Source: Acidobacteriaceae bacterium
GTDB lineage: Bacteria; Acidobacteriota; Terriglobia; Terriglobales; Acidobacteriaceae
Direction: 5' to 3'
NCBI GenBank assembly: GCA_030041435.1
Contig: JASHNW010000069.1
Span: 1 to 64,000 of the forward strand
Length of the DNA: 64,000 nucleotides
The position numbers and the translations under genes are program-made. The notes beneath the pieces are model-generated. The model had not been told where the DNA came from, did no database searches, and saw nothing but the letters and a program-made list of their open reading frames with translations. Positions 14,916 through 22,745 of this stretch are shown here, in pieces; positions within the stretch are counted from its first letter, which is position 1; every line of letters begins with the position of its first letter.

Positions 14916-16240
14916 TCCGCCTCGAATCCTGCGCCCTCGCTTACTTCCTCAACTCCCTCTGGCAGGTTCCGCTCTTCTTTGCCGCCGGTTGGCTCGCCGC
15001 CCACGCTCTTCGCCGACTTGGTGCCGCCGCCGAGCACCGCCTCTGGGTCGGGGTCGTTCTTCTCCAGGCCGCCGTCCCCGCGCTCTCTCTTCTGCCCTTG
15101 CAGGGTCTGCCCGGCCTCCTCGCCTGGGGCAGTGCCCGCAGCCGCAACGGCCGCGTCACCATCTTCATGGGACCCGGTTCCGCCACCGGCGGCCTGCCTC
15201 TTCCGCCGGCGCTCCTCCACGCCGCCGCCTTCGTCTCGCTCGCCGCCGCCGCCTGGTTCGCCCTCCGCCTGCTCTGGCGCTGCCTCAGCCTCCGCGCTCT
15301 CTCCCACGATGCCCTCTTCGACGCGATCCCTGCCCCCGTCCTCAACCTCTGGCAGCAATGTTGCCGCCGTTTCGGACTCGCCCGCGCCACCCTCGCCGCC
15401 TCCCCGCGTCTCTTCGGCCCCGTCACCCTCGGCATTCGCCGCAGCCTCGTGCTTCTCCCTGTCCGCATGCTCGATGGCCTGCCCGACACCGATCTCCGCA
15501 CCATGCTGGCCCACGAGTGCGCCCACATCCGCCGCCGCGACTTCCTCCTCAACCTTCTTTACGCCGCCGTCGCCATCCCCGTCAGCTACCACCCGTTCCA
15601 CTGGGCCGCGCGCGCCCGCCTCGTCGAAACCCGCGAGATGGTCTGCGACCGCATCGCCGCCTGTCTTTGTGGCCGCCGCCACTACGCCCAGTCCCTCCTG
15701 CGCCTCGCCGCTCTGCTCGTCTGTCCTGTGCCGGCCGTGGTCCCCCAGGCCATCGGCATCTTCGACACCCGCACCCTGGAAAGGAGACTCATGAAACTCA
15801 CTGAAAACCACGCCCCCCTCGGAGCCGCGCGCCGCACCGCTCTCCTGCTGCTGTGCGCCTGCTTTGGCCTCGTCACCTGCGCCTCGGCTCTCGCCGTTCG
15901 CGTGCACATCGGCGGCCTCACCGCCGCGCTCGGCTCCAGCCACACAGCCCACGTCGTCCACGTCTCGTCGGGGGTTATGCAGGCCCAGCGCATCGGGGGC
16001 CCCATGCCCGTTTATCCACCGGATGCGAAGAAGGCCGGAATCGAGGGTACCGTCGTCCTTGCCGCCACCATCGGCACAGATGGTACGGTTGAGCACCTCA
16101 CCGTCCAATCCGGGCCCTCGGCGCTCCAGAAATCCGCTCTGGAGGCGGTCCGCCAGTGGACTTACAAACCTTTCCTGCTGAACGGCGAGCCGGTAGAAGT
16201 GGAGACCACCATCAACGTCGTCTATTCGCTGCAGAAGTAA
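14912..16240 (+). CDS. BlaR1-type M56 membrane metallopeptidase fused to a TonB C-terminal domain
   Basis: This 442-aa protein begins with TM helices (LNSLWQVPLFFAAGWLAAHA and a second near residues 35-65, a third near 100-125). Next comes the cytoplasmic-facing M56 peptidase domain with zinc motif HECAHIRRRD (H201, E202, H205). Another TM segment (about 310-330) is followed by a C-terminal TonB-like domain, GGPMPVYPPDAKKAGIEG to VRQWTYKPFLLNGEPVEVET. The penicillin-binding sensor domain of true BlaR1 is absent and the TonB domain takes its place. Such M56-TonB fusions are common in Acidobacteriota. The likely role is a transmembrane signal protease that cleaves the coupled BlaI-like repressor. 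Confidence 0.9.
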   Translation: MIRLESCALAYFLNSLWQVPLFFAAGWLAAHALRRLGAAAEHRLWVGVVLLQAAVPALSLLPLQGLPGLLAWGSARSRNGRVTIFMGPGSATGGLPLPPALLHAAAFVSLAAAAWFALRLLWRCLSLRALSHDALFDAIPAPVLNLWQQCCRRFGLARATLAASPRLFGPVTLGIRRSLVLLPVRMLDGLPDTDLRTMLAHECAHIRRRDFLLNLLYAAVAIPVSYHPFHWAARARLVETREMVCDRIAACLCGRRHYAQSLLRLAALLVCPVPAVVPQAIGIFDTRTLERRLMKLTENHAPLGAARRTALLLLCACFGLVTCASALAVRVHIGGLTAALGSSHTAHVVHVSSGVMQAQRIGGPMPVYPPDAKKAGIEGTVVLAATIGTDGTVEHLTVQSGPSALQKSALEAVRQWTYKPFLLNGEPVEVETTINVVYSLQK

Positions 16241-16244
16241 GCAG

Positions 16245-16898
16245 TCACTCGCGTGGCGAAGCCGCTCGAACCCTCGCCACAATCTCCACATAACCCCGTG
16301 CCATCGCCGTCACCCGCTCCGGTTCGCCCTCGGCGATGGCCTTCGGGTCCACAAGGTCGGCCCCCACACCCAGCGCCCGCGCTCCGGCCTTCAGGAAATC
16401 CGCGACCGTCTCCAGCGTCACCCCGCCCGTCGGAATGAGCGGCAGGTCTGGGAACGGCGCCAGCAGCGCCTTCACATAACTCGCGCCCCCCATCGCCGAG
16501 CAGGGAAAGATCTTCACATAGTCCCCGCCCGTCCGCCACGCTGTGATCGCCTCGGTCGGCGTCAAGGCTCCCGGGATCGAAACCTTCCTCATCGCCTTCG
16601 TCACCTTCACCACATCCTCATGAAAGCTGGGGCTCACCACAAACTCCGCCCCCGCATCGATCGTCGCCAGCGCCTGTTGCGCCGTCGTCACCGACCCGGA
16701 CCCCAGCAGCAGCCGGTCCCCGTACTCACTCTTCAGATCCTTCAGTAATCCGATCGCTCCCGGCACCGTCATCGTCACTTCCATCACCGTGATGCCGCCC
16801 GCCACCAGCGCCTCCACCAGCGCGTGGCCCTCCTCCGCCGATCGCGCCCGCAGCACCGGCACAATCCCCGCCCCCTCGATCCACTCCTGGGTTGTCAC
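16245..16898 (-). CDS. eda: KDPG/KHG aldolase (2-dehydro-3-deoxyphosphogluconate aldolase)
   Basis: A GTG at 16898 gives 217 aa, close to the usual 210-215; an alternative GTG at 16955 would add 19 residues not seen in the family. The class I aldolase TIM barrel shows GIVPVLRARS, GGITVMEVTMTVPGA with the proton-relay Glu, LLGSGSVTTAQQA, FVVSPSFHEDVVKVTKAM, the Schiff-base Lys in GDYVKIFPCSAMGG, and LPLIPTGGVTLE. It splits KDPG into pyruvate and glyceraldehyde-3-phosphate. It lies about 150 bp downstream of a KDG kinase gene on the same strand, so the two complete the lower part of a uronate or Entner-Doudoroff-type route. Confidence 0.92.
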   Translation of the reverse strand: MTTQEWIEGAGIVPVLRARSAEEGHALVEALVAGGITVMEVTMTVPGAIGLLKDLKSEYGDRLLLGSGSVTTAQQALATIDAGAEFVVSPSFHEDVVKVTKAMRKVSIPGALTPTEAITAWRTGGDYVKIFPCSAMGGASYVKALLAPFPDLPLIPTGGVTLETVADFLKAGARALGVGADLVDPKAIAEGEPERVTAMARGYVEIVARVRAASPRE

Positions 16899-17048
16899 CG
16901 CGCCCCCCCAATCCGGCCTGCGCCGGCCCTCGCCGGAGTGAGGTAACCACAACACCGATCCCCCATAACCATGTCGCCATTCCCCCTCAACGACCCCTGT
17001 CGCTGCAACGCCCGGACGGCTCGACTCCCCATTTCCGGTAACGCGACT

Positions 17049-18167
17049 TCATCGTGCGATCCTCGCCGGCCCGCCCTGCATCACGCGCACTACCTCCGCC
17101 AGCGTTGCCGTGCTGGTGTCGCCGGCCGTGGTCATCGCCAGCGCCCCGTGTGCCACGCCGCACTCGAGCGCCCACACCACGGGTTTCCCGGCGAGCAGCC
17201 CGTAGATCAGCCCCGACGCAAACGAATCTCCGCCCCCCACCCGGTCCAGGATCTCTACCTCCCGCTGCGGCACGAGCGCAATCTCATCCCCGCCGATGGC
17301 CCTCGCCAGGGCCATCGCCCCCCACAGGTTCCGCGTCGCCGAGTGTGCCGTTCGCAGCGTCGTCGCTGCCACCTTCAGATTCGGATAGGCCGCCGCCACA
17401 TCCCGCAGCATCCGCTCGTAGCTCGCCACCGGCAGCTCGGCATAATCCTCGCCCACGCCCTCGAGCGCAACTCCCAGCATCGCCGAGAAATCCTCTTCGT
17501 TGCCCACCAGCAGATCCACTTTCCGCACCAGCTCCCGATTCACCTCCTGCGCCCGGGCCTTGCCGCCGATGCTCTTCCACAACGACTCGCGATAATTCAG
17601 ATCGAACGAGATCGGCGTCCCGTGCCGCCTGGCCGCCTCCATTGCCTCCGCGGCCACCAGCGGCGTCGTCTCCGACAGAGCCGCAAAAATGCCGCCCGTG
17701 TGGAACCACCGCGCCCCGTTCCGCGGTCCGAATATCTCCTCCCAGTCCCAGTCGCCGGGCTGCGCGGCAGCAATCGCGGTATGCCCGCGATCCGAGCATC
17801 CCGCCGCCGCGCGCACGCCAAACCCACGCTCAGTAAAGTTCAGCCCGTTGCGCACCGCGCGGCCCACGCCGTCATACGGCGCCCATCGTACCAGTTCGAG
17901 ATCCACGCCGCCCTGCAGCATCAGATCCTCTACCAGCCGCCCAACGGGATTGTCCGCCAGCGCCGTCGCCACCGCCGTCCGCAGCCCAAAGCACCGCCGC
18001 AGGCCGCGCGCCACGTTGTATTCGCCGCCGCCTTCCCACACGCTGAACTGACGCGCCGTGTACACACGCCCTTCGCCCGGATCGAGCCGCAACATCACCT
18101 CGCCCAGGCTCACTGCATCCCACCGCACCGGGCCTTCCTTCAGCCGAATCGCTTCCATCCCATCCAT
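17049..18167 (-). CDS. kdgK: PfkB-family sugar kinase, probable 2-keto-3-deoxygluconate kinase
   Basis: The ATG at 18167 gives 372 aa, a little longer than typical KDG kinases. Ribokinase-fold marks are VSLGEVMLRLDPGEGRVYTA, the Gly-rich substrate loop WEGGGEYNVARGLRRCFG, ISFDLNYRESLW, and the C-terminal PfkB signature VGGGDSFASGLIYGLLAG with the catalytic Asp and anion hole. KdgK phosphorylates 2-keto-3-deoxygluconate to KDPG, the substrate of the aldolase encoded just downstream, so the context supports the call. An insertion with GWDWEEIFGPRNGARWFHTG-like residues is seen in a subset of the family. Other ketose kinases remain possible. Confidence 0.85.
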   Translation of the reverse strand: MDGMEAIRLKEGPVRWDAVSLGEVMLRLDPGEGRVYTARQFSVWEGGGEYNVARGLRRCFGLRTAVATALADNPVGRLVEDLMLQGGVDLELVRWAPYDGVGRAVRNGLNFTERGFGVRAAAGCSDRGHTAIAAAQPGDWDWEEIFGPRNGARWFHTGGIFAALSETTPLVAAEAMEAARRHGTPISFDLNYRESLWKSIGGKARAQEVNRELVRKVDLLVGNEEDFSAMLGVALEGVGEDYAELPVASYERMLRDVAAAYPNLKVAATTLRTAHSATRNLWGAMALARAIGGDEIALVPQREVEILDRVGGGDSFASGLIYGLLAGKPVVWALECGVAHGALAMTTAGDTSTATLAEVVRVMQGGPARIAR

Positions 18168-18275
18168 TCTCAGCGCACGCCGGCCAATCCGTCCCGTTTT
18201 CCGAGACAACCTGAGCGCCTCATGTCTCGCGTGGTTCGAGAAATGGGCCGGCGCACATCGCCCGCAGTGGTTTTT

Positions 18276-18324
18276 CCTAAACCCTATCCCCTAAACCCTG
18301 GCCCCTAATCCCCATACCCTCGCT
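18276..18324 (+). repeat. Telomere-like degenerate 7-bp array (CCTAAAC class)
   Basis: Units CCTAAAC, CCTATCC, CCTAAAC, CCTGGCC, CCTAATC, CCCATAC and CCTCGCT keep a 7-bp period. They lie between the divergent kdgK and TIM-barrel isomerase genes, 50 bp before the start of the latter. The unit matches the CCCTAAA array at 38738. Confidence 0.7.
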
Positions 18325-18374
18325 CCGGGTATCATGTCTGCTTGCGGCCACAGCCGCCCGGAGCTCGCGCCCCT

Positions 18375-19334
18375 ATGAAGGTCGGAGTCTTTACCCCGCT
18401 GCTCTCCCAGCTTCCACTCCCCGCTGTTCTCGACAAACTCAGCAAGCTCCGCATTGACACCGTCGAGCTCGGCACCGGCAACTATCCCGGCGACGCGCAC
18501 TGCAATCTTTCCATGCTCGACGAGCCCAAAGCCCTCGCCGAATTTCAGGGGATCCTCGCCGATCGCGGCGCCTCCATCAGCGCCCTCAGCTGTCACGGCA
18601 ACGCCCTCCATCCCGACCCCGCCCGCGCCAGGCACGACGCCGATGTGAGCCGCCGCACCGTCCTCCTCGCCGCAAAACTCGGCATTCCCACCGTCGTCGA
18701 TTTCTCCGGTTGCCCCGGCGACTCGCCCACCGCCACGCACCCCAACTGGGTCACCTGCCCCTGGCCGCCCGACTATCTTGATGTCCTCGAGTGGCAATGG
18801 GATAAGGTCGTCACCCCGTACTGGACCGAGCACGGTAAATTCGCCGCCGATTGTGGCGTTCAAATCGCCATCGAAATGCATCCCGGCTTCGTCGTCTACA
18901 GCCCTGAAACCATGCTGCGTCTCCGCGCGGTCGCCGGCCCCTCCGTCGGCGCCAACCTCGATCCCAGCCATCTTTTCTGGCAGAACATCGACCCCATCGC
19001 GGCCGTCCGCGTTCTCGGCGACGCCGTCTTCCACGTCCACGCCAAAGACACGCAGCTCTACCCCGCCAACCTGCCTCGCAGCGGCGTGCTCGACACCAAA
19101 CCTTACACCGACGAGCGCCACCGCGGCTGGATCTTCCGCACCGTCGGCTACGGCCACGGCGCCGAGTGGTGGAAGGAATTCGTCTCCACCCTCCGCATGT
19201 ACGGCTACGACGGCGTGCTTTCCATCGAACATGAAGACTCGCTCCTTTCCGCCGAAGAAGGCCTTAGCAAAGCCACCGCTTTCCTCAACGACCTCATCGT
19301 CCGCGATCAACCCGGCGCCGCCTGGTGGGTATAA
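18375..19334 (+). CDS. Sugar phosphate isomerase/epimerase (xylose-isomerase-like TIM barrel)
   Basis: The ATG at 18375 starts MKVGVFTPLLSQLPLPAVLD and gives 319 aa; an upstream TTG at 18342 is less likely. AP endonuclease 2-like TIM-barrel features are VELGTGNYPGDAHCNLSMLD, SALSCHGNALHPDP, the metal-ligand Glu in IAIEMHPGFVVYSPETMLRL, NLDPSHLFWQNIDP, VFHVHAKDTQLYPANL and LSIEHEDSLLS. These His/Glu/Asp residues are the divalent-metal site of ketose epimerases and inositol-type isomerases. It has no signal peptide, so it acts in the cytosol. It heads a plus-strand run with the Gfo/Idh/MocA dehydrogenase and MFS genes and probably shares their substrate. Confidence 0.88.
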   Translation: MKVGVFTPLLSQLPLPAVLDKLSKLRIDTVELGTGNYPGDAHCNLSMLDEPKALAEFQGILADRGASISALSCHGNALHPDPARARHDADVSRRTVLLAAKLGIPTVVDFSGCPGDSPTATHPNWVTCPWPPDYLDVLEWQWDKVVTPYWTEHGKFAADCGVQIAIEMHPGFVVYSPETMLRLRAVAGPSVGANLDPSHLFWQNIDPIAAVRVLGDAVFHVHAKDTQLYPANLPRSGVLDTKPYTDERHRGWIFRTVGYGHGAEWWKEFVSTLRMYGYDGVLSIEHEDSLLSAEEGLSKATAFLNDLIVRDQPGAAWWV

Positions 19335-19365
19335 GGCGCAAAACAGCAGGCAATTTGAACCTTCT

Positions 19366-20529
19366 ATGACCACAATCACTCCCATCCGCACTGCCATCTT
19401 CGGCACAGGCTTCATGGGCCGCGTGCATCTCGAAGCCCTGCGCCGCGTCGAGCACGTCGAAGTCGCCGCCATCGCCGGCCGCAACACCGTCGCCGCCCGG
19501 CAGCTCGGCTCGGCCTTCAACGTCCCACGCCTCAGCCCGGAAGCCGTCCTGAGCGACCGTACCATCCAGGCCGTCCACCTCTGCACGCCCAACGCGCTGC
19601 ATTTTTCGCAGGCCAAAGCAGCGCTCCTGGCCGGCAAGCACGTCCTTTGCGAAAAACCCCTCGCCATCTCTGCCGCCGAAGCCCTGGAACTCGTCGAACT
19701 CGCTTCTAAACGAGACCTGCGCAACGCGGTCTGTCACAATCTCCGCTGCTACCCCATGGTCCAGCAGATGCGCGCCATGCGCGACGCCGGCAGCCTCGGC
19801 GAAATCCTCGTCGTCCAGGGCGCCTATTCCCAGGACTGGCTCCTCTACGACACCGACTGGAACTGGCGCGTCGACTCCGCAGCCGGTGGCCCCTCCCGCT
19901 GCATGGCCGACGTCGGCTCCCACTGGTTCGACATAGCCGAACACCTCACCGGCCTCCGTGTCACCGCGCTCTGCGCCGACCTCCAGACCTTTCACAAGAT
20001 CCGCAAACAGCCTCGCGGTCCCGTCGAAACCTTCGCCAACAAGCTGGCCTCCGAATCCGACACCATCGACACGCCCGTCGACACCGAAGACATGGGCGCT
20101 GTGATCTTTCGCATGGGTCAGGCCCGCGGCTCCATGACGGCCAGCCAGGTCTCCGCCGGCCGCAAGAATCGCCTCAGCATCGAAATCTACGGCAGCAAAG
20201 CCGGCGTTGCCTGGGATCAGGAGCGCCCCGACGAGCTCTGGATCGGCCATCGCGACAGCGCCAACTGCATCATCGTCAAGGATCCTTCGCTCCTCAAGCC
20301 CGCTGCCCGCGCCTACGCCGACCTTCCCGGCGGCCACAGCGAAGGCTACGACGATACATTCAAGCAGCTCTTTCGCCGCTTCTATGCGTCGATCGCCGAC
20401 GCCAACGCCCCAGGCGACTACCCGCAGTTCACTGACGGTCTGCGCCAGCTCGTGATCCTTGAGGCCGAACTCGCCAGCAGCCGCACCCGCGCGTGGATCG
20501 ACCTGCCCGCTACAGAAAACGGCAACTGA
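19366..20529 (+). CDS. Gfo/Idh/MocA-family NAD(P)-dependent sugar dehydrogenase
   Basis: The ATG at 19366 gives 387 aa. The N-terminal Rossmann domain has RTAIFGTGFMGRVHLEALRR and the family motif HVLCEKPLAISAAEALELVE containing the catalytic EKP Lys. The C-terminal alpha/beta domain includes GGPSRCMADVGSHWFDIAEH, with the conserved Asp and His of the active site. Family members oxidise a hydroxyl of sugars, inositols or glycosides, often producing 3-keto or 2-keto intermediates. The gene sits 31 bp after a TIM-barrel isomerase and 13 bp before an MFS transporter, a frequent trio in carbohydrate loci. A clear ribosome site is not seen. The substrate is unknown. Confidence 0.9.
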   Translation: MTTITPIRTAIFGTGFMGRVHLEALRRVEHVEVAAIAGRNTVAARQLGSAFNVPRLSPEAVLSDRTIQAVHLCTPNALHFSQAKAALLAGKHVLCEKPLAISAAEALELVELASKRDLRNAVCHNLRCYPMVQQMRAMRDAGSLGEILVVQGAYSQDWLLYDTDWNWRVDSAAGGPSRCMADVGSHWFDIAEHLTGLRVTALCADLQTFHKIRKQPRGPVETFANKLASESDTIDTPVDTEDMGAVIFRMGQARGSMTASQVSAGRKNRLSIEIYGSKAGVAWDQERPDELWIGHRDSANCIIVKDPSLLKPAARAYADLPGGHSEGYDDTFKQLFRRFYASIADANAPGDYPQFTDGLRQLVILEAELASSRTRAWIDLPATENGN

Positions 20530-20542
20530 AAGGAAGCACCCC

Positions 20543-21676
20543 TTGTTGATCACTGCCGCAGTTGTCGCAATCTTTGTGTACGGCATGATGGCCGCGATGC
20601 TGGGCACCATCCTGCCCGACCTCTCCAGCCGCTTCCAGCTCACGCCGCGCCAGAACGGCACCATCGCCTTCGCCCAGGCCCTCGGCCTCATGCTGGCCTC
20701 GCTCGGCGTCGGCCCGCTGCTCGACGACTTCGGCAAGAAAGCCGGCCTGATTCTCGGCCTCGCCTGCATCGGTCTCGCTCTCAGTCTGCTGCCCCGGTCC
20801 ACCGGCTACCGCGGCATTGTCTTTTTGCTGTTCCTGCTCGGCGTGGGCGGCGGCATCGTCGTCACCGGAGCCAACGCACTCACCAGCGATGTGGGAGAAG
20901 CGCATCGCGCCATCGCGCTCAACCTGGTCAACCTCTTCTTTGGCCTCGGCGGCCTCGCCACGCCTTTCATCTCCGCCAATCTCTTCAGGCGCGACTGGGT
21001 CCGCCTCTGCTACACCATCGCCGGTCTTACTCTCGTCACCCTCGTCATTCAGGTGGCCGTCCATATGCCGCCGCCCACCGGCGCAGGCCGCTTCATCTTC
21101 TCGCATGCCGGCCCTGTGCTCGGGCGTCCGCTTCTGTTCCTGCTCGGCTTCTTCCTGTTTCTCTATGTTGGCTGCGAGGTCGGCGTCTGGAACTGGCTCG
21201 TGCGCCACCTCATCGCGCAGGGCGTTCCGGAATCCCACGCCCTCTACATCCTCTCCCTCGGCTTCGCCCTGGGCATGCTCATCGGCCGCGTCGCGGTCGC
21301 GCCCATTCTCATTCACGTATCCGCCGTGCGGGTCACGCTCTGGGCATCTGTAGCCATGGCGGTTACAACATTCCTCATGCTCCGCGTCCACAGGACTGCC
21401 GCGGCTGCCGCGCTCGTCTTCCTCGCCGGCCTCTCCATGGCGCCCGTCTTTCCCACCACGCTGGCCATCACGGCTACTGCCTTTCCCAGCATGACCGGCA
21501 CAGCTCTCGGCATCGTTATCACCTTTGGATGGGCAGGCCTCGCCCTCAGCTCCCGCGTCATCGGCAGCATTGCCGGCGCGGACGCGCGCCGCCTGCGTCA
21601 GGCTCTCCTCGTCATCCCCGCATCCGCCGTCATCATGATCGGCCTGAACCTGGCGATCATCTCCGCCCTGCGTTAG
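20543..21676 (+). CDS. Major facilitator superfamily transporter
   Basis: A TTG at 20543 (or 20546) preceded by AAGGAAG gives 377 aa starting LLITAAVVAIFVYGMMAAML. Eleven to twelve hydrophobic helices are visible, including GIVFLLFLLGVGGGIVVTGA, AIALNLVNLFFGLGGLATPF, LGRPLLFLLGFFLFLYVGCE and ALGIVITFGWAGLALSSRVI. The pattern resembles the FucP/GlcP (sugar:H+ symport) branch of the MFS. It closes the plus-strand isomerase-dehydrogenase run and probably imports the sugar handled by those enzymes. The TTG start is chosen because no ATG precedes the first membrane segment. The 7-bp array at 21678 begins two bases after the stop. Confidence 0.87.
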   Translation: MLITAAVVAIFVYGMMAAMLGTILPDLSSRFQLTPRQNGTIAFAQALGLMLASLGVGPLLDDFGKKAGLILGLACIGLALSLLPRSTGYRGIVFLLFLLGVGGGIVVTGANALTSDVGEAHRAIALNLVNLFFGLGGLATPFISANLFRRDWVRLCYTIAGLTLVTLVIQVAVHMPPPTGAGRFIFSHAGPVLGRPLLFLLGFFLFLYVGCEVGVWNWLVRHLIAQGVPESHALYILSLGFALGMLIGRVAVAPILIHVSAVRVTLWASVAMAVTTFLMLRVHRTAAAAALVFLAGLSMAPVFPTTLAITATAFPSMTGTALGIVITFGWAGLALSSRVIGSIAGADARRLRQALLVIPASAVIMIGLNLAIISALR

Positions 21677-21677
21677 C

Positions 21678-21824
21678 CGCGATCCACTATCAGCTATCAG
21701 CTATCCGCTACCCGCTACCCGCTATCCGCCATCTGCCATCCGCCATCCGCCATCCGCCATCAGCTATCCGCCATCCGCTATCTGCCATCAGCTATCTGCT
21801 ATCCGCTATCCACTGTCCGCTACC
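21678..21824 (+). repeat. Long 7-bp tandem array (NGCYATC class), 21 units
   Basis: Twenty-one heptamers, mostly CGCCATC, CGCTATC, AGCTATC, TGCCATC and CGCTACC, run with no phase slip over 147 bp. The array begins two bases after the MFS stop codon and its last full unit contains the stop (CTA at 21820-21822) of the convergent exported isomerase gene. Variation is concentrated at positions 1, 4 and 6 of the unit. It fills the whole gap between the two genes. Confidence 0.9.
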
Positions 21825-22722
21825 CGCTGAAGTTCTTCAGCCAATTCGCGTCAACCTGCAGCGCGGCCATCGGCGCCATATCCGGAAACGCCTCCTGCTC
21901 CACGTAAATATGCCGGATGCTGGCCTTCTGCGCCGCCGCAAAAATGCTTTTGTAGTCGATGCTCCCCTGGTTCATCTCCGTCGAAACCGGCTCTTCGCCC
22001 GGCTTCCACCCCTCCAGCTTGAACTCCTTCACGTGCAGCTGCGTGAACCGCGTCGGATACTTCGTCAAATAGTCCTCCGGCCTCGCGCCGCCAATCACCA
22101 CCCACCCGCAATCCATCTCCATCGTCACCAGGTGCGGGTCGGTGTTCTTCAGAATGATGTCGTAGGGCCGCACGCCGCCTTCCTTGTGGTGGAACTCCAC
22201 GAAGTGGTTGTGGTACCCAAAATGAACCCCCGCCTCCCTGACCTTCCTCCCAATCTCGTTGAACTGGTCCGCATTCCACTTCCAGTCGTCCAGCGAAACC
22301 GCCTCCATCGTCGCGTTCCAGCTCAGCCCTTTCGCGCGCGATGGGTCCCGCATCATCGGCGCGGAGCAAATGATGTACCGCAGTCCCAGGTCCTTCGCGT
22401 AGTGGATAATCTCGTCCAGCTGCGGCTTCAGCTGCGCCAGCGCATAGTGGGCGCTCACGCACCGCAACCCGGCATCCGCCATGGCCTGCTTCACATCCGC
22501 TGCCGAGTGATCGAAAAAGCCCGCTGCCTCCACGTCCTGGTAGCCCATCGCCGCCAGTTGCTTCAGCGTTCCCGCATAATCCTTCGGCAGAAAGTCCCGC
22601 ACCGAGTAAAGCTGCAATCCCACCGGCAGCCCCAGCGGATTCGCCAACGCGCTCCGCGCCTCCAGCATGGCCGCGCACGCCGCCGCCGTCTTCACAAACG
22701 TCCGTCTCGAAACTACAGCCAT
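21820..22722 (-). CDS. Exported sugar phosphate isomerase/epimerase-like TIM barrel (Tat signal)
   Basis: This 300-aa protein starts MAVVSRRTFVKTAAACAAML, a twin-arginine signal (SRRTFVK) with cleavage near ARSALA. The xylose-isomerase-like barrel follows with GLQLYSVRDFLPKDYAGTLK, YQDVEAAGFFDHSAADVKQA, VHFGYHNHFVEFHHKEGGVR (likely metal ligands), TMEMDCGWVVIGGARPEDYL, FTQLHVKEFKLEGW and RHIYVEQEAFPD. Location outside the cytoplasm argues against a phosphorylated substrate. Recent work on related exported barrels points to keto-sugar or glycoside chemistry, but this is inference. It lies 23 bp downstream of the GH79 gene and is probably cotranscribed with it. Confidence 0.9.
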   Translation of the reverse strand: MAVVSRRTFVKTAAACAAMLEARSALANPLGLPVGLQLYSVRDFLPKDYAGTLKQLAAMGYQDVEAAGFFDHSAADVKQAMADAGLRCVSAHYALAQLKPQLDEIIHYAKDLGLRYIICSAPMMRDPSRAKGLSWNATMEAVSLDDWKWNADQFNEIGRKVREAGVHFGYHNHFVEFHHKEGGVRPYDIILKNTDPHLVTMEMDCGWVVIGGARPEDYLTKYPTRFTQLHVKEFKLEGWKPGEEPVSTEMNQGSIDYKSIFAAAQKASIRHIYVEQEAFPDMAPMAALQVDANWLKNFSG

Positions 22723-22745
22723 CGTGTCGTCCCTTTCATGTCCGC

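Noticed and set aside
18291-19724. Antisense frame over the TIM-barrel isomerase
   Set aside because: No recognised motifs; the opposite strand has full family signatures.
19294-20802. Antisense 502-codon frame over the dehydrogenase gene
   Set aside because: Composition typical of GC-driven open frames; the opposite strand carries clear Gfo/Idh/MocA motifs.
21678-21824. Reading the 7-bp array as a CRISPR array
   Set aside because: Units are 7 bp with no spacers, no palindromic 28-37-bp repeats and no cas genes.
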